The notes: generated by a model from the sequence alone, not told the origin. Shown: positions 1 through 8,323, numbered from the stretch's first letter. The stretch is DNA of 32,623 nucleotides from Bradyrhizobium sp. (GCF_030646015.1 NZ_JAUSLT010000192.1:1-32623), one strand, 5' to 3'. Numbers and translations are program-made.

Positions 1-2823
1 GCTAGCCCCCACCCCCGACCCCTCCCCGCCACGCGCAAGGGCGCGTGGAGGGAGGGGGGCAAAAAGAGCCCCGCACGCCACCGCTGCGACAGTACCCGCG
101 CCGCCGCCCAGCATCCTTCGAATTTCATGCGCCGGGCGCGCGGCGCTGAACAGGTAGCCCTGCATCTGCGTGCATCCGAGCGACTGCACGGTATCGCGCT
201 GCTGTTCGGTCTCGACCCCTTCCGCGGTCGTGATCATGTTGCGGTCGGCGGCGATGCTGACGACGGCCTTGATGATGGACGCCGAACCCGTGCCATGCGT
301 CAGCTCCTTGACGAAGCTGCGGTCGATCTTGATCTTGTCGAACGGAAACCGCTGCAGGCAGCTCAGCGACGAATAACCGGTGCCGAAATCGTCCAGCGCG
401 ATGTGAACCCCGAGCGCGCGAAGCTGGTTGAGCGCCACCAGCGCCGCATCGTCATCGGCAATCAGCACCGCCTCGGTGATTTCGAGTTCCAGCCGGTGCG
501 GATCGAGACCGGTATCGGCGAGCGCGGCGGCGACCTTCAGGGACAGCGTCGGCGACCCGAACTGGATGGGAGAAACGTTGACGGCCACGCGGATATGGGC
601 AGGCCACGCCGCCGCTTCGGCGCAGGCGGTTCGCAGCACCCACTGCCCGATCTCCTCGATCAGGCCGGTTTCCTCGGCCACCGGAATGAAGTCGGCCGGC
701 GAGACCATGCCGCGCACCGGATGCCGCCACCGCAACAGCGCCTCGCATCCGGTGATCGCGTTGCTGCGCAGATCGACAATCGGCTGGTAGTGGATCTCAA
801 AACCACCCTGGGCGATCGCAGTCCGTAAATCCCGCTCGAGTTCGCGGCGCAGGTTGGCCTGCGCTTCCATCGACGGCTCGAAGAAACGATGGGTCCGCCG
901 GCCGGCCGCCTTCGCCGCGTACATCGCGAGATCGGCGCTCTTGAGCAGTCCGAACAGGTCGGACCCGTGACGCGGCGCGATGGCAATGCCGATGCTGGCG
1001 TCGCTGCCGAGGCTGTGGCCGAGGCAATCGAACGGCGTTCGCAGCGCCTGATAGACCTTCACGATCAGCGCCTCGACATCGTCGTCGGAGACGACGTCGC
1101 GCTGCAGGATGGCGAACTCATCGCCACCGAGCCGTGCAACGAAATCGCTCGGTCCGACGGCTTCGAGCAGGCGCCCCGATACACCCCTCAGGAACTCATC
1201 GCCGATCAAATGGCCCAGTGAGTCGTTGATGCGCTTGAACTCATCGATGTCGATGTAGAGAATGGCGAATTGCACGTCGGAGGTCTGAAGCAGCAATCCT
1301 TCCGCGTGCCGCTGGAAAAGCGTCCGGTTCGGCAGGTTGGTCAATGCGTCATAATGGGCGAGATGCTCGATCTTGGCCGCGACACGCCGCCGCTCGGTGA
1401 TGTCTTCCATCGTGGTGGCCCAGCCGCCGTCCGGCGACCGCTTGTAGATCAGCCGGATCATGCGGCCGTCGGGAGTCGAAATGACGGTGTCGTTGATCAG
1501 GTCATCCTTCGGGTCGAGAAATCTCGCGCAATAGGCATCGACGTCGCCGACGAACGAACCCGTTTCCTGGCGATGACGGATGAGGTCGCGCAGATGGCAG
1601 CCGGGCTTGGCGACCTCAGGCGATATGCCGAACATATCGATGTAGCGCTGGTTGCAGATGACGAGGCGGCCCGAGGCGTCGAACAGCAGAAGTCCCTGCG
1701 TCATATTGTTGATGGCGCAGTCGAGATGCTGACTCTTCTCGGAAAGCAGCCGCTGCGCGGCCGCATGCTGACGCTTCAACTGGCGAACGATCAGATAGAT
1801 CGTGGCGATGACGACGATGACAGCGAGAAGTGCCGCGGAAAACTGCAGCTTGGCCTGCGCCCGCCAATCGGCCAGCGCCGACGACACGTTGTTTGAGGCG
1901 ACAATCAGGATCGGAAAATTTGTCAGGGCCCGGATGGAACCGATCCGTTCCTCCCTCTCGGGCGAGTGCTTGAAGCGCCCGGAAGCATTGCCATCCACCG
2001 ACAGTGCATGCTGGAAGGAGCGCGATTTGCTGACGTTCTTGCCGATGAGATTGTCGTCTTGCGGATAGCGGGCGATGACGGTGCCGTCACGGTGAATCAT
2101 CGAGATCGTGGTGTCGCTGTTCAGCGCCAGGGAAGCGACGAAATTCAGGAAATGCGAGGGTTCGACGCCCCGGGTCGCAAAGCCGATCAGTTCGCCGTTA
2201 CGGCCGGTAATCTTGCGCGCAAAGATCGTAGTCCAGACTTTCGTCACCTTGCTGACCGCCGGTTCGACGATCACATCGGGAGTAGGCCTGCCGGAGGTGA
2301 ATTCGCGGAAATAGCGCCGGTCCGTGACACTCACGTCCGCCACCGGCCACATCTCGGATGAGTTGATCAGCTGGCCCTTGACGTTGAACAGATTCAAGCC
2401 ACCGACATGCGGAAGCGCCGCGAGTTTGGTACGCAGCATCTCATGCGCCGATAGCGTCGACATCTGCTTTTCGAAGCTGTCGGCCGTGTTCACGCTGCCA
2501 GCCTGCATGTGGGCGACGACGTCGTCGTGGACATGCTGGAGATCGGCGAGTTGCTGGTCGAAATGACGGGACAGCAGCAGCGCGCTGTTGGTCAGTTCGC
2601 GCTCGCTGGCCTCGAGCGCGCGCTCCCGGAACTCGAGCGCGAGATATCCGGTGCCCGACGCGATCGCGATGACGAGCGCGGCGCCGCACAGAATGAGCCA
2701 CTGAACCGCGCCAAGTCTTCCACGAAAAAGTCTTCCACGAAAGAGCCTTCCGCGAAGGCGCAGACCGCCGTTTGGCAGCCATCGACTCCCCGAACTGGCA
2801 CTTTCCGATGAAACACCCGACAT
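1..2823 (-). CDS. Membrane-bound PAS-GGDEF-EAL cyclic-di-GMP signalling protein (3' end outside window)
   Basis: Frame open from an ATG at 2823 to the window edge, 941 codons with no stop. Order seen: N-terminal TM segment (about residues 39-61), a periplasmic sensor resembling dCache, a second TM near residue 325, a PAS domain, GGDEF (RLGGDEF, motif at 566-570) and EAL (EALLRW from 694, DDFGTGYSS from 811, then IKIDRSF and AEGVET). GGDEF makes and EAL degrades cyclic di-GMP. Both signature motifs are intact, so either or both activities are possible. The inhibitory RxxD site before GGDEF reads GPSD, so product inhibition is probably absent. A G-rich Shine-Dalgarno (GGGGGA) lies about 8 nt before the ATG. 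After the EAL domain the frame runs through a palindromic repeat at 19-59 instead of stopping, so the true C-terminus is unknown. Confidence 0.9.
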   Translation of the reverse strand, partial: MSGVSSESASSGSRWLPNGGLRLRGRLFRGRLFRGRLGAVQWLILCGAALVIAIASGTGYLALEFRERALEASERELTNSALLLSRHFDQQLADLQHVHDDVVAHMQAGSVNTADSFEKQMSTLSAHEMLRTKLAALPHVGGLNLFNVKGQLINSSEMWPVADVSVTDRRYFREFTSGRPTPDVIVEPAVSKVTKVWTTIFARKITGRNGELIGFATRGVEPSHFLNFVASLALNSDTTISMIHRDGTVIARYPQDDNLIGKNVSKSRSFQHALSVDGNASGRFKHSPEREERIGSIRALTNFPILIVASNNVSSALADWRAQAKLQFSAALLAVIVVIATIYLIVRQLKRQHAAAQRLLSEKSQHLDCAINNMTQGLLLFDASGRLVICNQRYIDMFGISPEVAKPGCHLRDLIRHRQETGSFVGDVDAYCARFLDPKDDLINDTVISTPDGRMIRLIYKRSPDGGWATTMEDITERRRVAAKIEHLAHYDALTNLPNRTLFQRHAEGLLLQTSDVQFAILYIDIDEFKRINDSLGHLIGDEFLRGVSGRLLEAVGPSDFVARLGGDEFAILQRDVVSDDDVEALIVKVYQALRTPFDCLGHSLGSDASIGIAIAPRHGSDLFGLLKSADLAMYAAKAAGRRTHRFFEPSMEAQANLRRELERDLRTAIAQGGFEIHYQPIVDLRSNAITGCEALLRWRHPVRGMVSPADFIPVAEETGLIEEIGQWVLRTACAEAAAWPAHIRVAVNVSPIQFGSPTLSLKVAAALADTGLDPHRLELEITEAVLIADDDAALVALNQLRALGVHIALDDFGTGYSSLSCLQRFPFDKIKIDRSFVKELTHGTGSASIIKAVVSIAADRNMITTAEGVETEQQRDTVQSLGCTQMQGYLFSAARPAHEIRRMLGGGAGTVAAVACGALFAPLPPRALARGGEGSGVGAS
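19..59. repeat. GC-rich palindromic repeat at the 3' end of the EAL gene
   Basis: An 8-bp perfect stem, CCACGCGC (29-36) with GCGCGTGG (41-48) around an AAGG loop, is extended outward by C-rich (19-28) and G-rich (49-59) arms. It resembles intergenic palindromes common in Bradyrhizobiaceae (recognition from memory, not searched). The EAL gene frame stays open through it. Confidence 0.7.
2713..2757. repeat. 15-bp tandem repeat inside the signalling gene N-terminus
   Basis: Two identical 15-nt units (2713-2727 and 2728-2742) are followed by a diverged third (2743-2757, 11 of 15 matching). On the minus strand they encode a repeated Arg-rich Gly-Arg-Leu-Phe-Arg segment just before the first transmembrane helix. 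The unit is in frame, so copy-number change would alter the cytoplasmic N-terminus without a frameshift. Confidence 0.75.
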
Positions 2824-2995
2824 CTTCCATCCCCCACCTGTGAAGGTGTAGCGGAACCGGTACCAAGAGGCCGTTAGGAAAATCAGTTATCGGGAGGTTA
2901 AAATGGCGCAGATCGGCGGCCGCTCGGAGACCGGGGCGACGAAGTTTTGTTGCCCGCGCGCAAACACGAATTTCCTGAGCCCATTCAACAAATCC

Positions 2996-3497
2996 ACCCG
3001 TCGGGCAAATCACTTCTGATTATCGGAAATCATGTCAAGCCCCGCCAGCAAAAAATATTTCTGTTTTCCAGAAGTTAGGATCAGGCTATATCAATAGCCA
3101 TCCCGTCCCATTCAGAGGGGCGTTGCGCAACGTCATCAGCGCGGGTCGGGGATGCGGTGGACGTGGATGGCGCTCCTGACGAGGGCGCCTGAAGCGGATG
3201 GCGAAATCGTGTAGTCCTGACACCTCGGTGCTGGTGTCAAGTTCGCGCTAAGTCGCGCGGGCGACGGTGGCAAGAAAGCCGATCGCCGGGGAGATCACGT
3301 ATAAGCCGTAAACCTTCGCGCGGGGAATGCCGGGTGATTCCGGTGTGACCTGACAACGCGTGTGCCTTCTACCACTACCCATTGCACACGCGGCTATCGG
3401 GCGCATCGGGCGCCCGGCATTCCCCGCGCCCTCTGATTGGAGAGGGCGTGAAGTTGATGGCAAACCTCGGGCGAATGGCGCCGCGAGAACGCGAAGT
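2996..3497 (-). repeat. Composite intergenic repeat, copy 1, main block
   Basis: About 500 bp that match, in reverse complement, the block at 23602-24100, with scattered substitutions and small indels. The block contains nested inverted repeats: an outer 17-bp perfect pair (3318-3334 with 3413-3429) enclosing a 9-bp pair (3357-3365 with 3384-3392), plus a smaller TGACACC/GGTGTCA stem near 3220-3240. Short ORFs cross it in several frames, but their similarity between copies follows the DNA, so I call it non-coding. The end facing the signalling gene carries TTGACA on the minus strand (3033-3038) without a convincing -10. The hairpin that closes copy 2 at this end is cut off here. No other gene is seen between 2824 and 3707. 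Confidence 0.85.
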
Positions 3498-3530
3498 CGT
3501 ATCTTTCTTTTGAAGACTTAAACCCTCTCA

Positions 3531-3663
3531 CGTCGTCCCCGCGAACGCGGGGACCCATAATCCCGGTAGCTTGATGCAATGGCGAAATGCTTCAACAAGC
3601 CTTCTAACATCAACCGCAACGCTACGGCTCGGCGTATGGGTCCCCGCGTTCGCGGGGACGACG
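3531..3663. repeat. Paired-hairpin module of composite repeat, copy 1
   Basis: Two 29-nt arms, 3531-3559 and 3635-3663, are perfect reverse complements separated by 75 nt. Each arm also holds its own smaller palindrome (CCCCGCGAACGCGGGG type). The same module, with the same arm length and the same 75-nt spacing, lies at 23444-23576 next to the other copy of the main block. Confidence 0.9.
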
Positions 3664-3707
3664 TTGAGAGAAATTCAAATCCGAAAGCCGTCGCAACGGC
3701 GCTCTGC

Positions 3708-4289
3708 TCACATCCCGATGTCGAACACGTTCGGCAGGTGCGCCAGCGGCAGCGCCGCGGCGCCGACGACGGTAGCGACCATCCGCATCAGGGTACGGTT
3801 GCTGCGGCGCTTGCCGCGCATCTGGCTGGCGAGCCACTGCAGGACGGCGATATCGACAACGTTGGCCTGGGTCGGCGCCCAGCTTTCGATGGCGGTGTCC
3901 GGCGACAGCGCGACGGTGCGCGGCGGCACGGCAAGGCCGGACGCGGACGCCGCATGGTGCACGACTGCCTTGGCCAGCAGATCGTCGAACACGCCCTCGT
4001 CGCTGCGCTCGGCAGCGGCGTCGTTGATCTCGAACAGCGCTTCGGCTTCGGCGCGGCTGACCGGCTGATGCTCGACGGCGGTCGCGGTCAGGATGCGGGC
4101 GCACCAGGCGGCGTCATCGGCATCCAGCGCACGGGAAAAATGAACCCGGCCCCGGGTGGTGGGGCCTTCGCCGGTGATCACGCCATCGCGCACCACAGTG
4201 AGGGCAAGCGCAGCGCTATCGCGGCAGGAAATCCTGGACGGTTCGAGGGTGCCGATACGGTCGGCAAGCATTCCGGTAGAGGCAGACAT
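3708..4289 (-). CDS. Hypothetical protein with hydrophobic C-terminus
   Basis: A 193-aa ORF with no family I recognise. It is Ala/Val-rich and ends in a hydrophobic stretch (VATVVGAAALPLAHLP) that could anchor it in the membrane or belong to a globular core. The start at 4289 is chosen because GAGAAG lies 8 nt upstream. An earlier in-frame ATG at 4331 has no ribosome binding site. Its 3' end lies about 45 bp from the hairpin module, and no partner gene is adjacent. A longer opposite-strand ORF here runs through the repeat and is unlikely to be real. Confidence 0.5.
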   Translation of the reverse strand: MSASTGMLADRIGTLEPSRISCRDSAALALTVVRDGVITGEGPTTRGRVHFSRALDADDAAWCARILTATAVEHQPVSRAEAEALFEINDAAAERSDEGVFDDLLAKAVVHHAASASGLAVPPRTVALSPDTAIESWAPTQANVVDIAVLQWLASQMRGKRRSNRTLMRMVATVVGAAALPLAHLPNVFDIGM

Positions 4290-4590
4290 TGGTACACTTC
4301 TCATTTTCTTGTTCTGGATCAGCATTTTCATGGGCGCGTAAACGAGTGGTTAACGAATCAAAACCTCGGTCGCGAGATTTTTAAGTAGTTGCCAATTAGT
4401 CGCTGTGACCTCCGTCATGGTTCCGGGCATCGTCATCGGGCCGAGCGTGTTGGGCGCGATATCAGGCAATATCGGGGCGGCCCGGACAGGAGCGGCCATG
4501 TTGGTCTTTTCGCCGCACAAGCGCGGATCGCAAGAAGATGCTACGAGTTCCCGCCTGCGGAGAAGGATTGACCCTTTTGCCGCGCGCCCG

Positions 4591-4619
4591 TTCACTTAAG
4601 GCCTGCCGCCCGCTATAAT
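4591..4619 (+). promoter_or_regulatory. Sigma-70-like promoter for the peroxiredoxin gene
   Basis: TTCACT at 4591-4596 and a perfect TATAAT at 4614-4619 are separated by exactly 17 nt. The -10 box lies 46 nt upstream of the ATG at 4666. The rest of the gap 4290-4665 shows no convincing gene; short ORFs on both strands there lack ribosome sites and recognisable products. Confidence 0.55.
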
Positions 4620-4665
4620 GGCAAGGTCAAATTCACCTGTAACTTGAATGACATGAGGTCGTAAG

Positions 4666-5325
4666 ATGGCTCTCCAGATTGGCGCTGTTGCCCCGGACTT
4701 CGAGGCTGAGACCACCGAGGGAAAAATCAAATTCCATGACTGGATCGGCAGCAGCTGGGCGCTTTTGTTCTCGCACCCGAAGGATTTTACCCCGGTCTGC
4801 ACCACCGAGCTCGGCGCGCTGGCCAAGCTGAAACCGGAATTCGACAAGCGCGGCGTCAAGCTGATGGGGCTCAGCGTCGATCCCGTCGACAGGCACGCGA
4901 AATGGTCCGAAGACATCCTGGAAACCCAGGGGGCAGCGCCGAATTACCCGATGATCGGCGATACCGATTTCAACGTCTCCAAGCTGTACGACATGCTGCC
5001 GGCCTCGACCTCGGGCGATCCCACCACGCGCACCGCCGCCGACAACCTGACGGTCCGCAACGTGTTCATCATCGGGCCGGACAAAAAGATAAAGCTGGTG
5101 CTGGTTTACCCGATGACGACCGGGCGCAATTTCCAAGAAATCCTGCGGGTGATCGATTCGCTGCAGATGACCGCCAAGCACCGCGTCGCGACGCCGGCGG
5201 ACTGGAAACAGGGCGAGGACGTGATCATCGCGGGCTCCGTCACCGACGACGAGGCCAAGACGATCTATCCGCAGGGCTGGAAATCGCCAAAGCCCTATCT
5301 CCGGATCGTGCCGCAGCCGAAGTAG
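4666..5325 (+). CDS. 1-Cys peroxiredoxin (Prx6 type)
   Basis: 219 aa, the usual length of 1-Cys peroxiredoxins. Reduces H2O2, organic hydroperoxides or peroxynitrite in the cytoplasm. The peroxidatic Cys45 sits in the PVCTTE motif after HPKDFTP. It is the only cysteine in the protein, so there is no resolving Cys and an external thiol must regenerate the enzyme. The C-terminal Prx6 extension (YPQGWKSPKPYLR) is present. GAGG lies 7 nt before the ATG. The gene has its own promoter (4591-4619) and a strong terminator (5347-5380), so it is probably monocistronic. Confidence 0.95.
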   Translation: MALQIGAVAPDFEAETTEGKIKFHDWIGSSWALLFSHPKDFTPVCTTELGALAKLKPEFDKRGVKLMGLSVDPVDRHAKWSEDILETQGAAPNYPMIGDTDFNVSKLYDMLPASTSGDPTTRTAADNLTVRNVFIIGPDKKIKLVLVYPMTTGRNFQEILRVIDSLQMTAKHRVATPADWKQGEDVIIAGSVTDDEAKTIYPQGWKSPKPYLRIVPQPK

Positions 5326-5346
5326 TCGGCGACCGATCCGCCGGAG

Positions 5347-5380
5347 AAAAGGGGATGCATGCGCATCCCCTTTTTGTTTC
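5347..5380 (+). terminator. Rho-independent terminator after the peroxiredoxin gene
   Basis: A perfect 12-bp stem (AAAAGGGGATGC with GCATCCCCTTTT) around a 4-nt ATGC loop runs into a T-rich tail. It starts 21 bp after the stop codon. An apparent upstream ATG for the photolyase frame at 5359 lies inside this hairpin, which argues against that start. Confidence 0.92.
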
Positions 5381-5433
5381 AGTGGAACGGCGCGAGCCGT
5401 GCGGACCCAACAGGCGCCTTCCGCGTTGAGCAC

Positions 5434-6891
5434 ATGATGACCGGCAAACTCGCTTCACCCTGCATCGTCTGGTTTCGCGACGATCTCCGCCTCTCCGACC
5501 ACCCTGCCCTGCATGCCGCCTCAAGCACCGGCGCGCCGGTGATTTGCCTCTACGTCCTCGACGAAACCAGCAACGCGCAACTGCGCCCGCTCGGCGGCGC
5601 GGCGCGCTGGTGGCTGGCGCAGTCGCTCCGGGCCTTGCAGGCGGACCTGACCGCGCTCGGCTCGAAGCTGGTGCTGCGGCGGGGAGTTGCGGCCAAGGTG
5701 ATTGCGGCGCTGGTGCGGGAGACCGGCACCGAGGCGGTGTTCTGGAATGAGATCGCGCAGGCGCCGCACCGGGCCGTCGCCGAACAGGTCGCTGCAAGCC
5801 TGCAAGCGATCGGCGTTGCCGGCCACGGCTTTCCCGGCGACCTGCTGGCGACCCCATCTTCCATCCGCAACAAGGAAGGACGGGGATTGCGGGTATTCAC
5901 GCCGTTCTGGCGGCGGGTGCAATCGTCAGGCGATCCGCCGAAGCCATTGCCGGCCCCGACAACGCTTGCTGCAGCCCCTGATGTCGCGAGCGAGCGGCTC
6001 GAGACATGGCGCCTCGAACCCTCGCATCCCGACTGGGCCGGCGGCCTGCGCCAGAGCTGGAAACCGGGCGAGAGTTCGGCGCAGGCCCGGCTCAACGCAT
6101 TTCTTGAAACCGGGGTGGCCGGTTATTCGATCCAGCGCGACCGGCCCGATCGCGACGGCACGTCAGGACTGTCGCCGCATTTGCGTTTTGGCGAGATCAG
6201 CCCGCGGCAGGTCTGGCATGCCGCGCGCTTTGCCGCGGCCGCGCGGCCTGCTTTGGCAGGCGACATCGACAAGTTCCTGAGCGAGGTCGGCTGGCGCGAA
6301 TTCTGCCGGCATCTGCTGTTCGACGTACCAGATCTCGCCGATCGCAACCTGCAGCCGTCCTTCGACGCATTTCCCTGGAGGCACGACGATAAGGCATTGA
6401 GGGCGTGGCAGCACGGCCAGACCGGCTATCCCATCGTCGATGCCGGCATGCGCCAGCTCTGGCACACCGGCGCCATGCACAACCGGGTGCGGATGGTGGT
6501 GGCCTCGTTCCTGGTCAAGCATCTGCTGATCGACTGGCGCTGTGGCGAGAAGTGGTTCTGGGACACGCTGGTCGATGCCGACGCCGGCAGCAACCCCGCC
6601 AACTGGCAATGGGTGGCCGGCTCCGGTGCCGACGCCGCGCCCTATTTCCGCGTGTTCAATCCGATCCTGCAGGGCGAAAAGTTTGATCCCGACGGCACCT
6701 ATGTCCGACGCTGGGTGCCCGAGCTCGGGCAATTGCCGGCGGGCCTGATCCATCAGCCATGGAGTGCCGCGCCGCTCGAACTCAAGGGCGCGGGCGTGGA
6801 ACTCGGCACGACCTATCCGCAGCCGATCGTCGATCACAGACGAGGGCGCGAGCGCGCGCTCGAAGCCTATGCGAAAACCCGTCGTGGTTGA
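5434..6891 (+). CDS. phr: Deoxyribodipyrimidine photolyase (class I)
   Basis: 485 aa from the ATG at 5434; E. coli PhrB is 472 aa. Uses blue light and FADH- to split cyclobutane pyrimidine dimers. The N-terminus has the antenna alpha/beta domain signature VWFRDDLRLSDHPAL. The C-terminal helical FAD domain has WREFCRHLLF and the strongly conserved DAD..SNPANWQWVAGSGAD block (from about residue 381). The start is one of two adjacent ATGs (5434, 5437) with only a weak GAG upstream. The longer frame to 5359 would begin within a terminator. A cryptochrome or (6-4) photolyase is less likely because the FAD-domain motifs follow the CPD class I pattern. Confidence 0.95.
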   Translation: MMTGKLASPCIVWFRDDLRLSDHPALHAASSTGAPVICLYVLDETSNAQLRPLGGAARWWLAQSLRALQADLTALGSKLVLRRGVAAKVIAALVRETGTEAVFWNEIAQAPHRAVAEQVAASLQAIGVAGHGFPGDLLATPSSIRNKEGRGLRVFTPFWRRVQSSGDPPKPLPAPTTLAAAPDVASERLETWRLEPSHPDWAGGLRQSWKPGESSAQARLNAFLETGVAGYSIQRDRPDRDGTSGLSPHLRFGEISPRQVWHAARFAAAARPALAGDIDKFLSEVGWREFCRHLLFDVPDLADRNLQPSFDAFPWRHDDKALRAWQHGQTGYPIVDAGMRQLWHTGAMHNRVRMVVASFLVKHLLIDWRCGEKWFWDTLVDADAGSNPANWQWVAGSGADAAPYFRVFNPILQGEKFDPDGTYVRRWVPELGQLPAGLIHQPWSAAPLELKGAGVELGTTYPQPIVDHRRGRERALEAYAKTRRG

Positions 6892-6964
6892 GCAGTCGCG
6901 GCGTCCGCTTTACACATTTGAGAATCCGGCTATCGTTGCGGCTTCGACAACACTGGGGGACGAT

Positions 6965-7279
6965 ATGGACGACGATAAACCGGTTCTCGATCAAGTGACG
7001 GATGCGGGGAGCAGTGCCGCGACGGCTACCGCGGAAGCCGCCAAGACGGTGGCCAAGAAGGTCAAGAAGACCGCCAGGAAGGCCAAGAAAACTGTCAAGA
7101 AAGCCGTGACCAAGGCCGCGCCGAAGAAGAAGGCCAAGAAGGCCAAGAAGGCCGGCAAGAAAGCTGGCAAGAAATCTTCCGCGAAAAAGTCGGCCAAGAA
7201 AGCCGTCAAGAAGACCGCGAAGAAAGCCGCCAAGAAAACCACCAAGAAGAAAAAGAAGGCCAGGAAGTCGAAGCGCTGA
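6965..7279 (+). CDS. Histone H1-like Lys/Ala-rich DNA-binding protein
   Basis: 104 aa. An acidic N-terminus (MDDDKPVLDQVTDAG) is followed from residue 27 by almost pure KKA/AKK repeats, ending in RKSKR. This resembles eukaryotic H1 tails and the bacterial H1-like/AlgP C-terminal family, which bind DNA non-specifically and compact it. The start at 6965 has GGGGGA about 4 nt upstream and removes an unrelated Arg-rich leader that is a frame shadow of the photolyase C-terminus. It lies 73 bp after phr on the same strand with a terminator behind it, so the two may be co-transcribed. Function is inferred from composition only. Confidence 0.85.
   Translation: MDDDKPVLDQVTDAGSSAATATAEAAKTVAKKVKKTARKAKKTVKKAVTKAAPKKKAKKAKKAGKKAGKKSSAKKSAKKAVKKTAKKAAKKTTKKKKKARKSKR
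7030..7276. repeat. Low-complexity AAG/GCC codon repeat region
   Basis: DNA made of irregular GCCAAGAAG-type units encoding the Lys/Ala tail. Such tracts tend to vary in length between strains by slippage or unequal recombination. Confidence 0.7.
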
Positions 7280-7303
7280 TCGCCTCCCGGCGTCGCGCTC
7301 AAT

Positions 7304-7337
7304 GGCCCCCGGGTGAAAGCCCGGGGGCTCTTGTTTT
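7304..7337 (+). terminator. Rho-independent terminator after the H1-like gene
   Basis: A perfect 9-bp GC stem (GCCCCCGGG with CCCGGGGGC, loop TGAAAG) is followed by TCTTGTTTT. It starts 25 bp after the stop codon of the H1-like gene and lies just before the end of the convergent exporter gene. Confidence 0.88.
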
Positions 7338-7354
7338 GAGGCCCGGCCCCAAGC

Positions 7355-8251
7355 TCACGCCCGCCGGTTGACCACGAACACCGCGGCGGCGCAGGCCACC
7401 ATGCCGATCATGGCGATGGTATCGAGCCGCTCGTCGAACAGAACATAGGCCATGATGGCGGTCACCGCCGGTACCAGATAGAACAGGCTCGCCACCGAGG
7501 TCGCCGCCTGGCGCCGGATCAGCCAGTACAACAGCCCGATCGACCCGATCGACAGCACCACCGCCAGCCAGAGCACCGACAGCACGAACTCCCGCGTCCA
7601 GTGCACCACATTGCTCTCGAACAGCCACGCAGCTGCGCCGAACAGCACCGTGACCGCGACGTACTGCACGAGATTGCCGGAACGCCAGTCGATGCTGTTG
7701 CAATAGCGCCGCTGATACAGCGTGCCCAGGGTGATGCTGACCAGCGACACGCCCGAGGCCAGCCAGCCCCAGCCCGCCTGCCCGCCCATCGGTCGATCGT
7801 GCAGGATCAGCACCACGCCGGCGAGCCCGAGCAGCAGCCCGGTCCATTGCAGCGGCGTGACGCGTTCGCCGAGCCAGCGGTTGGCCAGCGTCGAGGTCAG
7901 GATCGGCTGCAGCCCCGGGATCAACGCTGAAAGCCCTGCCGGAATCGAAAGCGAAATCGCCACCGCCGTGCCGCCGAGATAGAACCCGTGCACCAGAATG
8001 CCGGCGATGATGCTATGGCCGATCTGTGAGCGGTTGGGCCATACCGGGCGGGCAACCGCGACGATGATCGCCATCAACCCGACCACCAGCGCCATCCGGA
8101 TCGCCAGATAAGTCAGCGGCTCGGCATTGTGCAGGACGTATTTGGTACCGATAAAGCCAGTGCTCCAGAGCACGACAAAAATCGCCGGCGCCGCGCGCGC
8201 GGCCATTTTTTCGAAGTCTCGGTTCATTTGCAGGCGTGATTGCCTGAACAT
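7355..8251 (-). CDS. DMT superfamily (EamA) transporter
   Basis: 298 aa with about ten hydrophobic helices arranged as two EamA repeats. Typical sequences are WSTGFIGTKY in helix 1, GLSALIPGLQPILTSTLANRWLGE at the end of repeat 1 and YLVPAVTAIMAYVLFDE in repeat 2. The family exports amino acids, nucleobases or other small metabolites from the cytoplasm; the substrate cannot be told. The annotated ATG at 8251 has only a weak GGA upstream, and an ATG at 8227 (MNRDFEK) is equally plausible. The gene is divergent from the formaldehyde dehydrogenase gene, with a 72-bp shared upstream region. Confidence 0.9.
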   Translation of the reverse strand: MFRQSRLQMNRDFEKMAARAAPAIFVVLWSTGFIGTKYVLHNAEPLTYLAIRMALVVGLMAIIVAVARPVWPNRSQIGHSIIAGILVHGFYLGGTAVAISLSIPAGLSALIPGLQPILTSTLANRWLGERVTPLQWTGLLLGLAGVVLILHDRPMGGQAGWGWLASGVSLVSITLGTLYQRRYCNSIDWRSGNLVQYVAVTVLFGAAAWLFESNVVHWTREFVLSVLWLAVVLSIGSIGLLYWLIRRQAATSVASLFYLVPAVTAIMAYVLFDERLDTIAMIGMVACAAAVFVVNRRA

Positions 8252-8323
8252 ATGCTATCCGGCAATCGTAAATCCCGCGGGCCCGCTCGCCGGAAAACGC
8301 AGATCGAAGAGATAGGGAATACC

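Noticed and set aside
3248..3463. 71-codon minus-strand ORF inside the repeat, with a matching reading in copy 2
   Set aside because: The peptide similarity is explained by the DNA repeat; no ribosome site, and indels and substitutions do not favour one frame.
3579..4388. 269-codon plus-strand ORF
   Set aside because: It begins in the hairpin module, overlaps the minus-strand gene at 3708-4289, and its sequence is a typical GC-rich shadow with no domain.
5359..5433. Longer N-terminus for the photolyase
   Set aside because: The ATG lies inside the peroxiredoxin terminator and the added residues match no photolyase N-terminus.
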